A stretch of 64,000 nucleotides of DNA from Acidisoma sp. PAMC 29798 (GCF_030252425.1 NZ_CP126994.1:186001-250000), one strand, 5' to 3'. Counted from the first letter of the stretch, positions 1 to 8,931 are shown. Translations and numbers: made by a program. Notes: generated by a model not told the origin, from the letters alone.

Positions 1-276
1 GACATGCTCGGGCTGGTCGGTCACGGGATGGAACTGCACGTCGCGGATCAGGGCGCGCGTGGTATCGGTACCGTACGAAAGCTCGTACAGGCGTGACCGC
101 CAGCCACCGCGATGAAGCTCCTTCATGACCGCGCGCGGCTCAAGGGAGATCAGGGTCGGCGTCTGCTTCGCCCCGTAGATGACGGCGGGAACCTTCCCGG
201 CCCGGCGTGTCGCGCGTGCTGCCCCCTTACCTGCATGCTCGCGCAGCTCGGCCGGAATAGTCGTGAAATTGGCCAT
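1..276 (-). CDS. rplY: 50S ribosomal protein L25/Ctc family, N-terminal part
   Basis: This is the first 92 codons of a minus-strand gene that runs off the left edge. The reading begins MANFTTIPAELREHAGKGAA and continues with KVPAVIYG, the pattern of the 5S rRNA-binding L25 domain. L25 binds 5S rRNA on the large ribosomal subunit. Alphaproteobacterial members usually carry an extra C-terminal TL5-like domain, which would lie outside the window. The start is chosen because AGGAG stands about 6 nt upstream of the ATG at 276. The remaining length cannot be seen. Confidence 0.9.
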   Translation of the reverse strand, partial: MANFTTIPAELREHAGKGAARATRRAGKVPAVIYGAKQTPTLISLEPRAVMKELHRGGWRSRLYELSYGTDTTRALIRDVQFHPVTDQPEHV

Positions 277-414
277 AACTCGCTCCTATCGGAAAACACT
301 AAAACGCCGGCCTCCAGGGGTGCCGACGTTACGCGGGCGATGTAGCGGAAGCCCAGACCCCGCGCAACCGCGGCCTGCGCACGTCCGGTGCGACAAGCCG
401 ATGGCCGCAACTTT

Positions 415-495
415 CTGTTGCAAACATCGATACATCCTGTTGCGGAATCTTCCGGTTTCGATTTTAATGCGGATCGGCAAAGTTGTATCTACAAC
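415..495. promoter_or_regulatory. Repeats in the divergent rplY/DyP intergenic region
   Basis: The 289-nt gap between rplY and the peroxidase gene is locally AT-rich after position 400. It holds a direct repeat CTGTTGC at 415-421 and 437-443, with starts 22 nt apart (two helical turns). It also holds a short palindrome, GTTGTA-TC-TACAAC, at 482-495, about 70 nt before the peroxidase start. These are seen directly. That they are operators for a stress regulator is inference, and the regulator is unknown. The rest of the gap shows nothing recognisable. Confidence 0.3.
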
Positions 496-565
496 CTGAA
501 GATGCGCCATTGGAGCAATATCTTTAGGGTCTTTAAAACCAAGAAATCTTCAAAGGGAGACGGTC

Positions 566-2035
566 ATGCCAGATACACAGCAGCCCGCGATTGATCTTTC
601 TCAAGAAAACACCCCGATCGACGAGAGCTTACAAAAATACGCTCAACTCATGAACAATTTGCAAGGTAATATCCTCACCTCGCATGGCCGCCATTTCGCC
701 ATGCACATTTTTTTCAAGTTCAAGCCGGATCTTGCGGCCGCCAAGGCTGCCATCGTCGCGCTGCGAACCTCGGGTTACATCCATTCGGCTGCGGAGCAAG
801 CTGCCCAGACTGCCCGCTTCGTCGCTGACGGCGACACAATACAGGAAGTCTTCGGCACGATACTGTTCAGCGCCCACGGTTTGGCGGCGCTAGGGCTCAC
901 CGTGCCGCCGGGCGGCAGCATCGCACCAGGACCTGCCGTCAACCTGACCTTTGCACAACCGATGCGTGCTGCGGCGGCTGAGTTAGGCGACAAACTGAAC
1001 CTGTGGGACCCTGAATATCTTGAGGACATCGACGGTGTGCTCATCGTCGCCTACGGCAATCAGCCGACCGACAACACGCAACCGATCCTCGACGAACTCT
1101 TCGCTCAGGCGAAGAAGGCACGCGAGATCCTGGAGAAGGGGGCTGTGGTTGCGAAGGTCGAGACCGGCCATGCCCATGTCATCGACAACGAGCCGCGCGA
1201 GCATTTCGGCTTCGTGGACGGGATCAGCCAGCCGCTCTTCCGTGTCAAGGATATCGCTGGCGCTGGCCCGACTGACCTCTTCGATCCTGCGGCCGGGCTG
1301 ATCAACCTTTTGATCGCCGATCCCTGCGCGCCGGGCGGTTCCACGGATGCCTTCGCGAGCTTCTTCGTGTTCCGAAAGTTGGAGCAGAACGTCAAAGGGT
1401 GGCGTGCGGCGGTAGAAACAACCGCGAAAGACCTGGATGCGGATCCCGGCCTTGCCGGCGCCATGGCAGTGGGGCGTTTTCAGAACGGCGATCCGGTGGT
1501 GGAGGCGGATGCGCCGACGGGTCCCTTTCCGCAGCCGAGCCCGCCGAACAACTTCACTTATGCCGAGGACGTGGCCGGGCTTAAATGCCCGTATCACGGC
1601 CATATCCGGAAGGCGAACCCCCGTGGCGACACAGACCGCAACTTCGGTAAAGGGGACGGTAAGCTGACGCCCGGTGAGCGCGACCGCCGCATTGCGCGCC
1701 GGGGCATCACCTACGGCGATCGTGCGCCGGGCCTGACCGATGCCCCGGAGACGGGGGTCGGACTGCTCTTTATGTGTTATCAGGCGAATATCGCCGACCA
1801 GTTCGCCTTCATGCAGAAGAACTGGGTCAATAATGACGGTTTCGGGCGCGGCGATCCGCTGCCTGGACAGGATGCCGTCATCGGCCAGGGCAGCCACACC
1901 CAGGCACAGGTCTGGGCCGATCCCTGGGGCGGGCCAAACACCAAGACGCTGCCGGATTTCGGCCAGTTCGTTACGAACAAAGGCGGCGAGTTCTTCCTCG
2001 CCGTCAGCATCCCCACGATCCTGGCCCTGGCTTAA
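566..2035 (+). CDS. DyP-type haem peroxidase, large (class C-like)
   Basis: Dye-decolourising peroxidase, a haem enzyme that reduces hydrogen peroxide while oxidising bulky substrates. The family signature GXXDG is present as GFVDGISQP near residue 215, with the catalytic Asp. The proximal haem His region reads HIRKANPRGD near residue 345, and the distal-side segment RRGITYGDR lies near 378. At 489 aa it is longer than the usual 300-350 aa bacterial DyPs and fits the larger class C-like group. No Tat or Sec signal is visible, so it is probably cytoplasmic. The ATG at 566 follows AAAGGGAGA. The next gene, 54 nt downstream, encodes a membrane protein and may be co-transcribed. The physiological substrate is unknown. 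Confidence 0.93.
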   Translation: MPDTQQPAIDLSQENTPIDESLQKYAQLMNNLQGNILTSHGRHFAMHIFFKFKPDLAAAKAAIVALRTSGYIHSAAEQAAQTARFVADGDTIQEVFGTILFSAHGLAALGLTVPPGGSIAPGPAVNLTFAQPMRAAAAELGDKLNLWDPEYLEDIDGVLIVAYGNQPTDNTQPILDELFAQAKKAREILEKGAVVAKVETGHAHVIDNEPREHFGFVDGISQPLFRVKDIAGAGPTDLFDPAAGLINLLIADPCAPGGSTDAFASFFVFRKLEQNVKGWRAAVETTAKDLDADPGLAGAMAVGRFQNGDPVVEADAPTGPFPQPSPPNNFTYAEDVAGLKCPYHGHIRKANPRGDTDRNFGKGDGKLTPGERDRRIARRGITYGDRAPGLTDAPETGVGLLFMCYQANIADQFAFMQKNWVNNDGFGRGDPLPGQDAVIGQGSHTQAQVWADPWGGPNTKTLPDFGQFVTNKGGEFFLAVSIPTILALA

Positions 2036-2089
2036 CGCGGCGTCTGCACCGGTGGATGAGCCGGTGCCACCCCTTTGGGATGCGGTCCC

Positions 2090-3031
2090 ATGTTCAATAG
2101 TTCGGTGCTTGACGTGGCGCTCGGCGTGGTTTTCGCCTTCCTGGCGGTCAGCCTGATCACCAGCGCCGTGGTCGAGGCGATCAATTCGATCTTCAAGCTA
2201 AGGTCGCGGTCATTGCTGAGTGGGGTGAAGGCACTGGTCAATGACCCGAACTTCACCGGCTTGGCGATTGCACTTTACAGACACGCGGCCGTCAATCCGC
2301 GCAGCGGCGGGGCCTCGACCGCCGGCGGCACGGACGCGCCGCTCAAAAATACACCGGCCTATATCCAGCCGCGGCAATTCGCCAATGCCTTGCTCGACAT
2401 CACGGGGCTTTCCGCAGCGAGCGCCACGGAGGCGGCCCGGGCCCCTGGGCCGCAGGCTGTCGAGGCGCTGACCAACGCGCTCGATACGAGTCTCGCGGAC
2501 GCGACCAACCCGCAGATCAAGCAGCTATTAACCGATATCGTGCAGCGCACACGGGGTGATATCGAGCAAGTGAGGACGGAGACAGCGGCTTGGTTCGATG
2601 GCGCGATGGATCGCGTGGGCGGCGCGTTCAAGCGCTGGACGCAGTTGATTTCGTTCATGATCGCCTTCCTCCTCGCCGGCGCGCTAAATGTGGACACGAT
2701 AAATGTGGCGACCGTCCTCTGGGCGCAGCCGACCGTGGCCAATCATCTCCAGGTGCTTGCTTGCGCCGACAAAGATTGCCCTGACATGGCCAAGTCCGCC
2801 GCCGATGTCATAGCAGCGCTCGATAATACCCTGCCTATCGGTTGGCCGCCCGGCCGGCTCCAGACGTTCGAGGGCTATCCGTGGGAAGCTTTGCTAGGTT
2901 GGCTGGTGACGGCCTTCGCCACCCTGTTCGGCGCGCCCTTCTGGTTCGATATGCTGCAAGGCTTCGTGCGTTTGAAGGGCGCGGGGCCAAGCCCGGCTGA
3001 AAAGCAGGATGGGAGCGCCGCCGCCAATTGA
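2090..3031 (+). CDS. Hypothetical membrane protein downstream of DyP
   Basis: I do not recognise a named family. The 313-aa protein has a hydrophobic N-terminal segment (about residues 6-26), then a long Ala/Thr-rich soluble middle region (about 40-180). A second membrane segment follows near 185-205 (SFMIAFLLAGALNVDT) and a third near 265-290, which ends GAPFWFDMLQGFVRLKGAG. The ATG at 2090 is preferred, with GGGA about 9 nt upstream; an in-frame TTG at 2075 is the alternative. It follows the DyP gene on the same strand, so an operon is likely. A role with the peroxidase, such as membrane recruitment, is inference only. Confidence 0.8.
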   Translation: MFNSSVLDVALGVVFAFLAVSLITSAVVEAINSIFKLRSRSLLSGVKALVNDPNFTGLAIALYRHAAVNPRSGGASTAGGTDAPLKNTPAYIQPRQFANALLDITGLSAASATEAARAPGPQAVEALTNALDTSLADATNPQIKQLLTDIVQRTRGDIEQVRTETAAWFDGAMDRVGGAFKRWTQLISFMIAFLLAGALNVDTINVATVLWAQPTVANHLQVLACADKDCPDMAKSAADVIAALDNTLPIGWPPGRLQTFEGYPWEALLGWLVTAFATLFGAPFWFDMLQGFVRLKGAGPSPAEKQDGSAAAN

Positions 3032-3094
3032 GTGGGGTAGCTTGCCCCGTCGGAGCGCTTCCGCCATGGTCCGCCGCCCAACGCGCCGGACCCT

Positions 3095-4153
3095 ATGACG
3101 CTCCACGCCTCCCTCGTTCATCTCGTTTTCCTGGCTGGCCTCGCGATGCTTTCGGCGGCGGCGGTGCGGGCGATGATCGGCGTGGGCGTGATGGATCACC
3201 CCTCCGGCCGCAAGGCGCATGATGCGCCCACGCCCAAGATGGGCGGGGTCGGTATCGTGCTCGCCTATCTTCTCGGGATCGCGATCCTCTATCACTATGC
3301 CGGCTTCGCCCGCATCGCCGATCCCTATTTCCGGGGCATGATCCTCTCGGCCTTCGCCATCGCCTTGGTTGCGCTGCTGGACGATCTTTACGATTACCCC
3401 TTCATCGTGAAGCTCGGCGCCCAGATCGTGGCGGCGCTGACCGCCGTGGGCGGCGGTCTTTTCGTCACCTTCTATCGCATTCCCTATGTCGGCGGCGTCG
3501 ATGTCGGTCCTTTCGCGATCCCCTTCACCCTGTGTTGGATCATGTTCGCGACCAATGGCATGAACTTCATCGATGGCATGAACGGCCTCGCGGCCGGGGT
3601 CACGCTGATTACCTGCGTCTTTCTCAGCCTGTTTGCGATGCATGCGGGCGCCTGGTTCACCTATCTCGCGGCGGCCTTGTTGGCGGCGGGCGTGGTCGGT
3701 TTCCTGCCATTCAACTATCCCCGCGCGCGCATCTTCATGGGCGATGTCGGCAGCCAGTTCTGCGGCTTCGTGCTGGCCATGCTGGCGGTCGCCTCCTCCC
3801 GCTTCGAGGGCGCCGACCTGTCCTTCGTGCTGGTGCCGATGATGCTGACCGGCGCCCTGTATGACGTCGGTTTCACTCTGGTCCGGCGGCTGCTGCGCGG
3901 GGAGAACATCACCCGCGCCCATCGCGGCCACCTGTTCCAGGTCGCCCAGCGCGCCGGCATGGACCCGCGCCTGATCACGCTCATCTACTGGGGCTTCACC
4001 CTGTTCGGCGCTGCTGCCGCTTGGTGTTTCCTGGCCGCCCCGTCCCTCTACAAGCCGGTGATCGTGCTCGTGCCGCTGGTGCCGCCGATGATCTGGACCC
4101 TTTATGTCATCCACCGCGCCAGGCTGACGGATGTCGGCCGCTGGTCGCAGTGA
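3095..4153 (+). CDS. WecA/MraY-family polyprenyl-phosphate glycosyl-1-phosphate transferase
   Basis: Integral membrane enzyme of glycosyltransferase family 4 (WecA/TagO/MraY). It transfers a sugar-1-phosphate from a UDP-sugar to undecaprenyl phosphate, starting surface-polymer synthesis. Diagnostic segments are HPSGRKAHDAPTPKMGG near the N-terminus, the metal-binding DDLYDYP near residue 95, NFIDGMNGLA near 156, IFMGDVGS near 214 and the UDP-sugar His motif RAHRGHLFQ near 274. The 352 residues are mostly hydrophobic and suggest about ten membrane helices. Sugar specificity (GlcNAc or other) cannot be read from the sequence. The start at 3095 has only a weak ribosome site. Confidence 0.88.
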   Translation: MTLHASLVHLVFLAGLAMLSAAAVRAMIGVGVMDHPSGRKAHDAPTPKMGGVGIVLAYLLGIAILYHYAGFARIADPYFRGMILSAFAIALVALLDDLYDYPFIVKLGAQIVAALTAVGGGLFVTFYRIPYVGGVDVGPFAIPFTLCWIMFATNGMNFIDGMNGLAAGVTLITCVFLSLFAMHAGAWFTYLAAALLAAGVVGFLPFNYPRARIFMGDVGSQFCGFVLAMLAVASSRFEGADLSFVLVPMMLTGALYDVGFTLVRRLLRGENITRAHRGHLFQVAQRAGMDPRLITLIYWGFTLFGAAAAWCFLAAPSLYKPVIVLVPLVPPMIWTLYVIHRARLTDVGRWSQ

Positions 4154-4281
4154 TACGGCAGCAAAACACCTCTTCAGACTGTTCGGCTGCTTAATTCCGC
4201 CTACAATCTTTCAGTTCCGTGACCGAAGGGCTCGGCACGGGACCAAAGCATCCACAAAAGCCCAAAACGGGGAGGCTGCGC

Positions 4282-5004
4282 ATGACACGGGTTGCATTGG
4301 TAACGGGCGGTTCACGCGGGATCGGCGCGGCGATCAGCATCGCGCTGAAGGAGGCCGGCCGCCACGTGATTGCGAGCTATGCCGGGAATGTCGAGGCGGC
4401 GGAGGCCTTCACGGCCTCCACGGGCATTCCCACGATCAAGTTCGACGCCGGGAGCTTTCCGGAATGCGAGGCCGCCGTCGCGGAGATCACCGAGGCACAT
4501 GGCGCGATCGAGGTGCTGGTGAACAATGCCGGCATTACGCGGGACGGCACGATGAACCGCATGACGCGCGATATGTGGGATGCGGTGATCGATACCAACC
4601 TCGGATCCTGCTTCAACCTGTGCAAGCTCACCTTCGACGGCATGAAGGCGAAGAAATTCGGCCGGGTGGTCAATATCGGCAGCATCAACGGGCAGGCCGG
4701 GCAATACGGCCAGGTCAATTACGCCGCCGCCAAATCCGGCATCCATGGCTTCACCAAGGCCCTGGCGCAGGAGGGCGCGCGCTTCGGCATTACCGTCAAC
4801 GCCATCGCGCCGGGCTATGTCGATACCGATATGGTGCGCGCGGTGCCTGAGGATGTGCTCGCCAAGATCGTGGCGCGGATTCCCGTGGGTCGCCTCGGCC
4901 ATGCCGAAGATATCGCACGCGGGGTGGTCTTCCTGACCGCCGATGCCGGCGACTTCATCACCGGATCGACGCTCTCCATCAATGGTGGCCAACATATGTA
5001 CTGA
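4282..5004 (+). CDS. phbB: Acetoacetyl-CoA reductase (PHB synthesis)
   Basis: NADPH-dependent short-chain dehydrogenase that makes (R)-3-hydroxybutyryl-CoA for polyhydroxybutyrate. The Rossmann motif TGGSRGIG is at residues 9-16, NNAGITRDGTMNRM carries the NNAG motif, and the catalytic region reads GQYGQVNYAAAKSG with Tyr and Lys near 147 and 151. This block is characteristic of PhaB/PhbB. At 240 aa it has normal length. The ATG at 4282 follows GGGGAGG; an upstream in-frame GTG at 4219 would add an unconserved tail. Neither thiolase nor PHB synthase lies in the window, so the pathway assignment rests on similarity. Confidence 0.88.
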   Translation: MTRVALVTGGSRGIGAAISIALKEAGRHVIASYAGNVEAAEAFTASTGIPTIKFDAGSFPECEAAVAEITEAHGAIEVLVNNAGITRDGTMNRMTRDMWDAVIDTNLGSCFNLCKLTFDGMKAKKFGRVVNIGSINGQAGQYGQVNYAAAKSGIHGFTKALAQEGARFGITVNAIAPGYVDTDMVRAVPEDVLAKIVARIPVGRLGHAEDIARGVVFLTADAGDFITGSTLSINGGQHMY

Positions 5005-5036
5005 CCCTTGGGTCAGTACAGCCCGAAAGGCACGCG

Positions 5037-5774
5037 ATGACGTTGCGGATTGGAATCGCCGGCATCAGCGGTCGGATGGGGCGCCTTCTGGTGGAAGAAG
5101 TGGCCGCCGCCGGCGCCGATATGGCGGGCGGAACACGGCGTGGCGACGACCTTGGGCCGGTCGCCGCCGCGAGCGACGTGGTGATCGACTTCACCCGCGC
5201 CGAGGCGGTTCAGGCCCATGCCGCCGCCCTGGCCGATTCCGTCACTGCCTGGGTGCTCGGCACCTCGGGCCTCAGCGCGGCGGATGAGATGGCGGTCGCC
5301 GAGGCGTCCAAGCGCATCGCCGTCGTCTACGCGGCAAACTTCTCACCCGGCGTCACCCTGGTGCTGGCCCTCGCCGAGCGCATGGCGGCGGCCCTGCCGG
5401 CAGCGCAATACGATGCCGAGATCGTCGAAATGCATCACCGCCAGAAGGTCGATGCGCCGTCCGGCACCGCCATTGGCCTCGGTCGGGCGGTCGCCACCGG
5501 GCGTGGCGTCGATCTTGCGGATGTCATGCAGAGCGGCCGGGACGGCCATACCGGCCCGCGCGAAATGGGCACGATCGGTTTCGCGGCCTTGCGCGGCGGC
5601 CAGGTGGTGGGCGAGCATAGCCTTCTATTCGCCGGTGCCGACGAGCATATCATTCTCACGCACAAGGCATTCGACCGCAGAACCTTCGCGTCGGGGGCTG
5701 TGCGCGCCGCGCTATGGGCTTCTACTCAGCCACCAGGCCTCTATGCGATGCGGGACGTTCTGGGTCTGCATTGA
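5037..5774 (+). CDS. dapB: 4-hydroxy-tetrahydrodipicolinate reductase
   Basis: Cytoplasmic NAD(P)H-dependent reductase of the diaminopimelate/lysine pathway. Visible are the N-terminal dinucleotide motif GISGRMGRL at residues 5-13 and the family signature [15 protein letters not shown] near 131-145, which contains the catalytic His pair and Lys. The C-terminal half has the conserved GEHSLLFAG segment. Length (245 aa) is slightly shorter than the E. coli enzyme. The ATG at 5037 is 32 nt after phbB, so the two may be co-transcribed. metK follows after 91 nt. Confidence 0.95.
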   Translation: MTLRIGIAGISGRMGRLLVEEVAAAGADMAGGTRRGDDLGPVAAASDVVIDFTRAEAVQAHAAALADSVTAWVLGTSGLSAADEMAVAEASKRIAVVYAANFSPGVTLVLALAERMAAALPAAQYDAEIVEMHHRQKVDAPSGTAIGLGRAVATGRGVDLADVMQSGRDGHTGPREMGTIGFAALRGGQVVGEHSLLFAGADEHIILTHKAFDRRTFASGAVRAALWASTQPPGLYAMRDVLGLH

Positions 5775-5820
5775 CGCCTTACGTGTTGACCCCCTCGGGA
5801 GTTTCGGCCAAACCGCCAGT

Positions 5821-5838
5821 CCTCGCCGCCCGGCGAGG
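5821..5838 (+). promoter_or_regulatory. Stem-loop in the metK leader
   Basis: A perfect 7-bp GC stem with a 4-nt loop (CCTCGCC-GCCC-GGCGAGG) ends 27 nt before the metK start. There is no U-tract, so it is not an intrinsic terminator. I looked for SAM riboswitch cores in the 91-nt dapB-metK gap and saw none. It may be a small leader structure or chance in GC-rich DNA. Confidence 0.3.
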
Positions 5839-5865
5839 TCACTTCCAGGCAGTGTGAGGCCCAGA

Positions 5866-7053
5866 ATGCGCGACAGCGGCGAATATCTCTTCACGTCGGA
5901 ATCCGTTTCCGAAGGTCATCCCGACAAGGTCGCCGACCGGATCAGCGATACGGTGGTGGATGCGTTCCTCGCAGCCGACCCCTATGCCCGCGTTGCCTGT
6001 GAGACCTTGGTGACGACCAACCGCATCGTGCTAGCCGGCGAAACACGCGGGCCGGACACCATCACCCACGAATATCTCGCCCATCTCGCGCGCCTCGCGG
6101 TGCATGACATTGGCTACGACCAGTCTGGCTTTTCCTGGAAGACGGCAGATATCCAGGTTCATCTCCACGGCCAGTCCGCCGATATCGCAGTCGGCGTGGA
6201 CGCGGCCGGCAATAAGGACGAGGGCGCCGGCGACCAGGGCATCATGTTCGGTTATGCCTGCCGCGAGACCGAAGAGCTGATGCCCGCGCCGCTGTTCTAC
6301 TCGCATCTCATCCTGCGCCGGGTGAGCGAGCTGCGCCGGAACAAGGATCTCAGCGTCGAGGGGCTGCAGCCCGACGCGAAGAGCCAGGTCACGCTGCGCT
6401 ATATCGACGGCAAGCCGGTGGGTGCCACCAGCATCGTCGTCTCGACGCAGCATGATGAGGGTGTCAGCCAGGAGCGCATCAAGGGGATGTTGCTCCCGAT
6501 TATTGAGAGCAGCCTGCCGCCCGGCTGGATGCCCAATGAGTCCGACATCTACGTCAATCCGACCGGAACCTTCGTCGTGGGTGGACCGGACGGTGATTGC
6601 GGCCTGACCGGCCGCAAGATCATCGTGGACACCTACGGCGGTGCGGCCCCGCATGGCGGCGGCGCCTTCAGCGGCAAGGACCCGACCAAGGTCGATCGCT
6701 CCGCGGCCTATGTCTGCCGCTATCTCGCGAAGAACGTCGTCGCTGCCGGCCTCGCCGAGAAATGCACGCTGCAGATCAGCTACGCCATCGGCGTGTCGCA
6801 TCCCCTTTCGGTCTATGTCGATCTGCATGGCACCGGCCATGACGTGAGCGAGACCAAGCTTGAGCAGGTGTTGCGCGAGCTGGTCAATCTGTCGCCCCGT
6901 GGCATTCGCGAGCATCTTCGCCTCAACCGCCCGATCTATGCGGTGACCTCGGCCTATGGCCATTTTGGCCGCACGCCGGATGAGGAGAAGGGCACCTTCA
7001 CCTGGGAACGCACGGATCTGGTGCCGGCGCTGAAGTCCGCCTTCGGCCGCTGA
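5866..7053 (+). CDS. metK: S-adenosylmethionine synthetase
   Basis: Cytoplasmic enzyme forming SAM from methionine and ATP. The N-terminal signature [18 protein letters not shown] lies near residues 10-27, [12 protein letters not shown] (ATP/Met binding) near 121, and [19 protein letters not shown] with phosphate-binding residues near 263. At 395 aa it is full length for the family. The frame stays open far upstream through dapB, but [13 protein letters not shown] at 5866 is the natural family start. trmB overlaps the stop codon. In the same window metX (synthesis) and mtnBDC (salvage) feed the same methionine/SAM pool. Confidence 0.96.
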   Translation: MRDSGEYLFTSESVSEGHPDKVADRISDTVVDAFLAADPYARVACETLVTTNRIVLAGETRGPDTITHEYLAHLARLAVHDIGYDQSGFSWKTADIQVHLHGQSADIAVGVDAAGNKDEGAGDQGIMFGYACRETEELMPAPLFYSHLILRRVSELRRNKDLSVEGLQPDAKSQVTLRYIDGKPVGATSIVVSTQHDEGVSQERIKGMLLPIIESSLPPGWMPNESDIYVNPTGTFVVGGPDGDCGLTGRKIIVDTYGGAAPHGGGAFSGKDPTKVDRSAAYVCRYLAKNVVAAGLAEKCTLQISYAIGVSHPLSVYVDLHGTGHDVSETKLEQVLRELVNLSPRGIREHLRLNRPIYAVTSAYGHFGRTPDEEKGTFTWERTDLVPALKSAFGR

Positions 7054-7757
7054 TTCCGCCGAAGCCCCAGCCGAACCGGCTTTACGGCCGGCAAAGGAGC
7101 CACCCGCTACGGGCGCGACAGGCCTGGCTGATGCAAGCCGTGCTGCCGCGCCTCCGCTTCGATGACGCCTTCATCGAAGCGCCGTCGCGGTCCTTCGAGG
7201 GCGCCATCGAGTCGCTGTGGATGGAGGTCGGGTTCGGGGGCGGGGAGCATGCGCGCGCACTCGCCGCTGCCAATCCCGCCATCGGGCTGATCGCCTGCGA
7301 GGTCTTCGAGAACGGCATCTGCTCGATTCTGTCTGCCCTGGTGCCCGATGACGGCACCGAGGATGTGCCGGCGTTGCCGCCCAATTTGCGGCTTTGGGAC
7401 CAGGATGCGCGGGGTTTGCTCGCGCGCTTGCCGCCCGCGTCACTGTCGCGTCTCTATCTCATGTTCCCCGATCCCTGGCCGAAGTCCCGCCATGTGAAGC
7501 GGCGCTTCATGCATCCTGAAAACATCGCCCTCGCCGCGCGGGCCGTGAAGCCCGGCGGGTTGTGGCGGATTGCGACGGACGACCCGACCTATCAGGCCTG
7601 GACGGCGGATGTGCTGGCGGCGCAACACGCCTTCGACGTGCCGCCACCCGCGACGCTGCGGCCCGAGGATTGGCCGCCGACGCGCTATGAGGCCAAGGCG
7701 CTGCTCGCCGGCCGCCCCTGCCTCTATTGGAGTCTGATCCGCCGCAGCGGCAGCTGA
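7050..7757 (+). CDS. trmB: tRNA (guanine-N7-)-methyltransferase, probable CTG start
   Basis: Methylates G46 in tRNA variable loops using SAM. The SAM-binding segment EVGFGGGEH and the family signature [15 protein letters not shown] are clear. The first in-frame ATG (7131) would remove the conserved N-terminal [14 protein letters not shown] segment, which is present in frame upstream. From the in-frame stop at 6981 to 7131 there is no ATG, GTG or TTG. The CTG at 7050 overlaps the metK stop as CTGA and gives a 235-aa protein of normal length. ATT at 7053 is the alternative. Identity is certain; the start is inferred. The 3' end overlaps the convergent acyltransferase gene by 34 nt. Confidence 0.9.
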   Translation: MIPPKPQPNRLYGRQRSHPLRARQAWLMQAVLPRLRFDDAFIEAPSRSFEGAIESLWMEVGFGGGEHARALAAANPAIGLIACEVFENGICSILSALVPDDGTEDVPALPPNLRLWDQDARGLLARLPPASLSRLYLMFPDPWPKSRHVKRRFMHPENIALAARAVKPGGLWRIATDDPTYQAWTADVLAAQHAFDVPPPATLRPEDWPPTRYEAKALLAGRPCLYWSLIRRSGS

Positions 7758-8905
7758 ACCTCCCCCAGGCCGGCGGCGAATCCCCGGCTCGCGCGCCAGC
7801 AGGGCGTCTCCACCCAGTGATGCAGCGCCCAGGCCGCGAGGATCGGCAGCCCTAAGGCGGGCATGATCCAAAAGACGGAAAACGCCCACCAATGCCCGCG
7901 GGACTCGGGGGTGATTACCAGCATGAGCAACCGCTGGATTGGCGCGTGAATGAGATAGAGCGGGTAGGACACACGGCCGAACCACAGCAGCAGCGGGCGT
8001 GTCAGGATTTGTCGCAGCAAAAGCGCGGGTTGGAAAAGACCCGGCCAAGGCAGGGCGCCCCATGACAAGGTCATCGCTTCGCCAAGGATGCAGACCGTCC
8101 AGACGAGCGGGACGGCCAGTTTCTCGATGGCGCCCTGGGCCACGCACAGCAGGCAGAGCAGGATGAGGGTCAAACGGTAGAAGCGCCAGGCCGCGCGGTC
8201 CCCGCCTGAGGAGAGCAAGCCATAACTCGCGATGCCGAGGGCAAAATAGCCGGCCTCATGCGGCAGAAAGGCGCGGCCGAATTGCCAAGGCAAAGGCAGC
8301 AGGTCGAGCGCTGCACCCGCGACGCCGAGGAGGATGAAGAAAACGGTGAGCGGCTGCGCGGCAGATCGGCCGAAGGCCAGCAGACCGGCGATCACCGCAT
8401 AGAATTGCCATTCGGTACTCAGACTCCAGGCCGGTCCCAGGATCGCGAATTCCGCATCCGGCAGCACGGCGCGCGGCCAAAGCCCGTGGGTCATGGTCAG
8501 ATGGGCGGCGAGATGCGCGAGCCATGGCTGCGGCCATGCTGCTTCGCAAATGTCCCGCGCGGCGCCCGCCTGCGGCAGCCACGGCATGGCGGTCAGTGGG
8601 TCACCTGCCGCCAGAACCAAGGCCGCCAGGACTAGGGCGACGCCATAGACGGGAAGCAGCCGGCCCGCGCGCGCGATCAGGAAGCCGGCCGCACTGGGCT
8701 GTCCATCGAGGGAACGCAGGATCACCAATCCGCTCAGAACGAAGAACAGGTCCACGGCCGCCAGGCCATGCGATACTGCCGGCCGGAGCCAGGCGGCCGC
8801 GCTCGGAAGCCACAGAAAGGGGACCGTGTGGCCGAGCAGGATATAGAGCGCCAGTGCCCCGCGTAGGCCATCGAGCGCCCGCAATCGTCCGGTTATCGTT
8901 GTCAT
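7724..8905 (-). CDS. Acyltransferase family 3 membrane protein (OafA-like)
   Basis: Multi-span membrane O-acyltransferase of the acyltransferase-3 family, which modifies surface glycans or lipids with acyl groups. The N-terminus has the family pattern ALDGLRGALALYILLGHTVP with the conserved His near residue 26, then DLFFVLSGLVI near 55 and the WSLSTEWQFY segment near 160. There are about ten hydrophobic helices in 393 aa and no C-terminal SGNH domain. The substrate cannot be inferred. The start codon lies in the loop of an 18-bp inverted repeat and has no visible Shine-Dalgarno sequence. Confidence 0.87.
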   Translation of the reverse strand: MTTITGRLRALDGLRGALALYILLGHTVPFLWLPSAAAWLRPAVSHGLAAVDLFFVLSGLVILRSLDGQPSAAGFLIARAGRLLPVYGVALVLAALVLAAGDPLTAMPWLPQAGAARDICEAAWPQPWLAHLAAHLTMTHGLWPRAVLPDAEFAILGPAWSLSTEWQFYAVIAGLLAFGRSAAQPLTVFFILLGVAGAALDLLPLPWQFGRAFLPHEAGYFALGIASYGLLSSGGDRAAWRFYRLTLILLCLLCVAQGAIEKLAVPLVWTVCILGEAMTLSWGALPWPGLFQPALLLRQILTRPLLLWFGRVSYPLYLIHAPIQRLLMLVITPESRGHWWAFSVFWIMPALGLPILAAWALHHWVETPCWRASRGFAAGLGEVQLPLRRIRLQ

Positions 8906-8931
8906 TATGCAATGATAACCGGACGATTGCG
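8880..8931 (-). promoter_or_regulatory. 18-bp inverted repeat enclosing the acyltransferase start codon
   Basis: Arms 8880-8897 and 8914-8931 are perfect reverse complements (CGCAATCG ... CGATTGCG at the outer ends) separated by 16 nt, with a further TTG/CAA pairing inside. The acyltransferase ATG (8905-8903) lies in the loop; one arm is codons 4-9 and the other the 5' leader. On mRNA this would form a very stable hairpin around the start. On DNA it could be a repressor site. Structure is seen directly; function is inferred. Confidence 0.7.

Noticed and set aside
2894-4114. Long antisense open frame opposite the WecA-like gene
   Set aside because: The translation is rich in Glu, His and Arg with no domain, while the plus-strand frame has full enzyme motifs.
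5218-5865. Open frame running through dapB into metK, which could suggest a longer MetK
   Set aside because: The upstream part is out of frame with dapB and shows no family similarity. MetK homologues begin at the [13 protein letters not shown] region.
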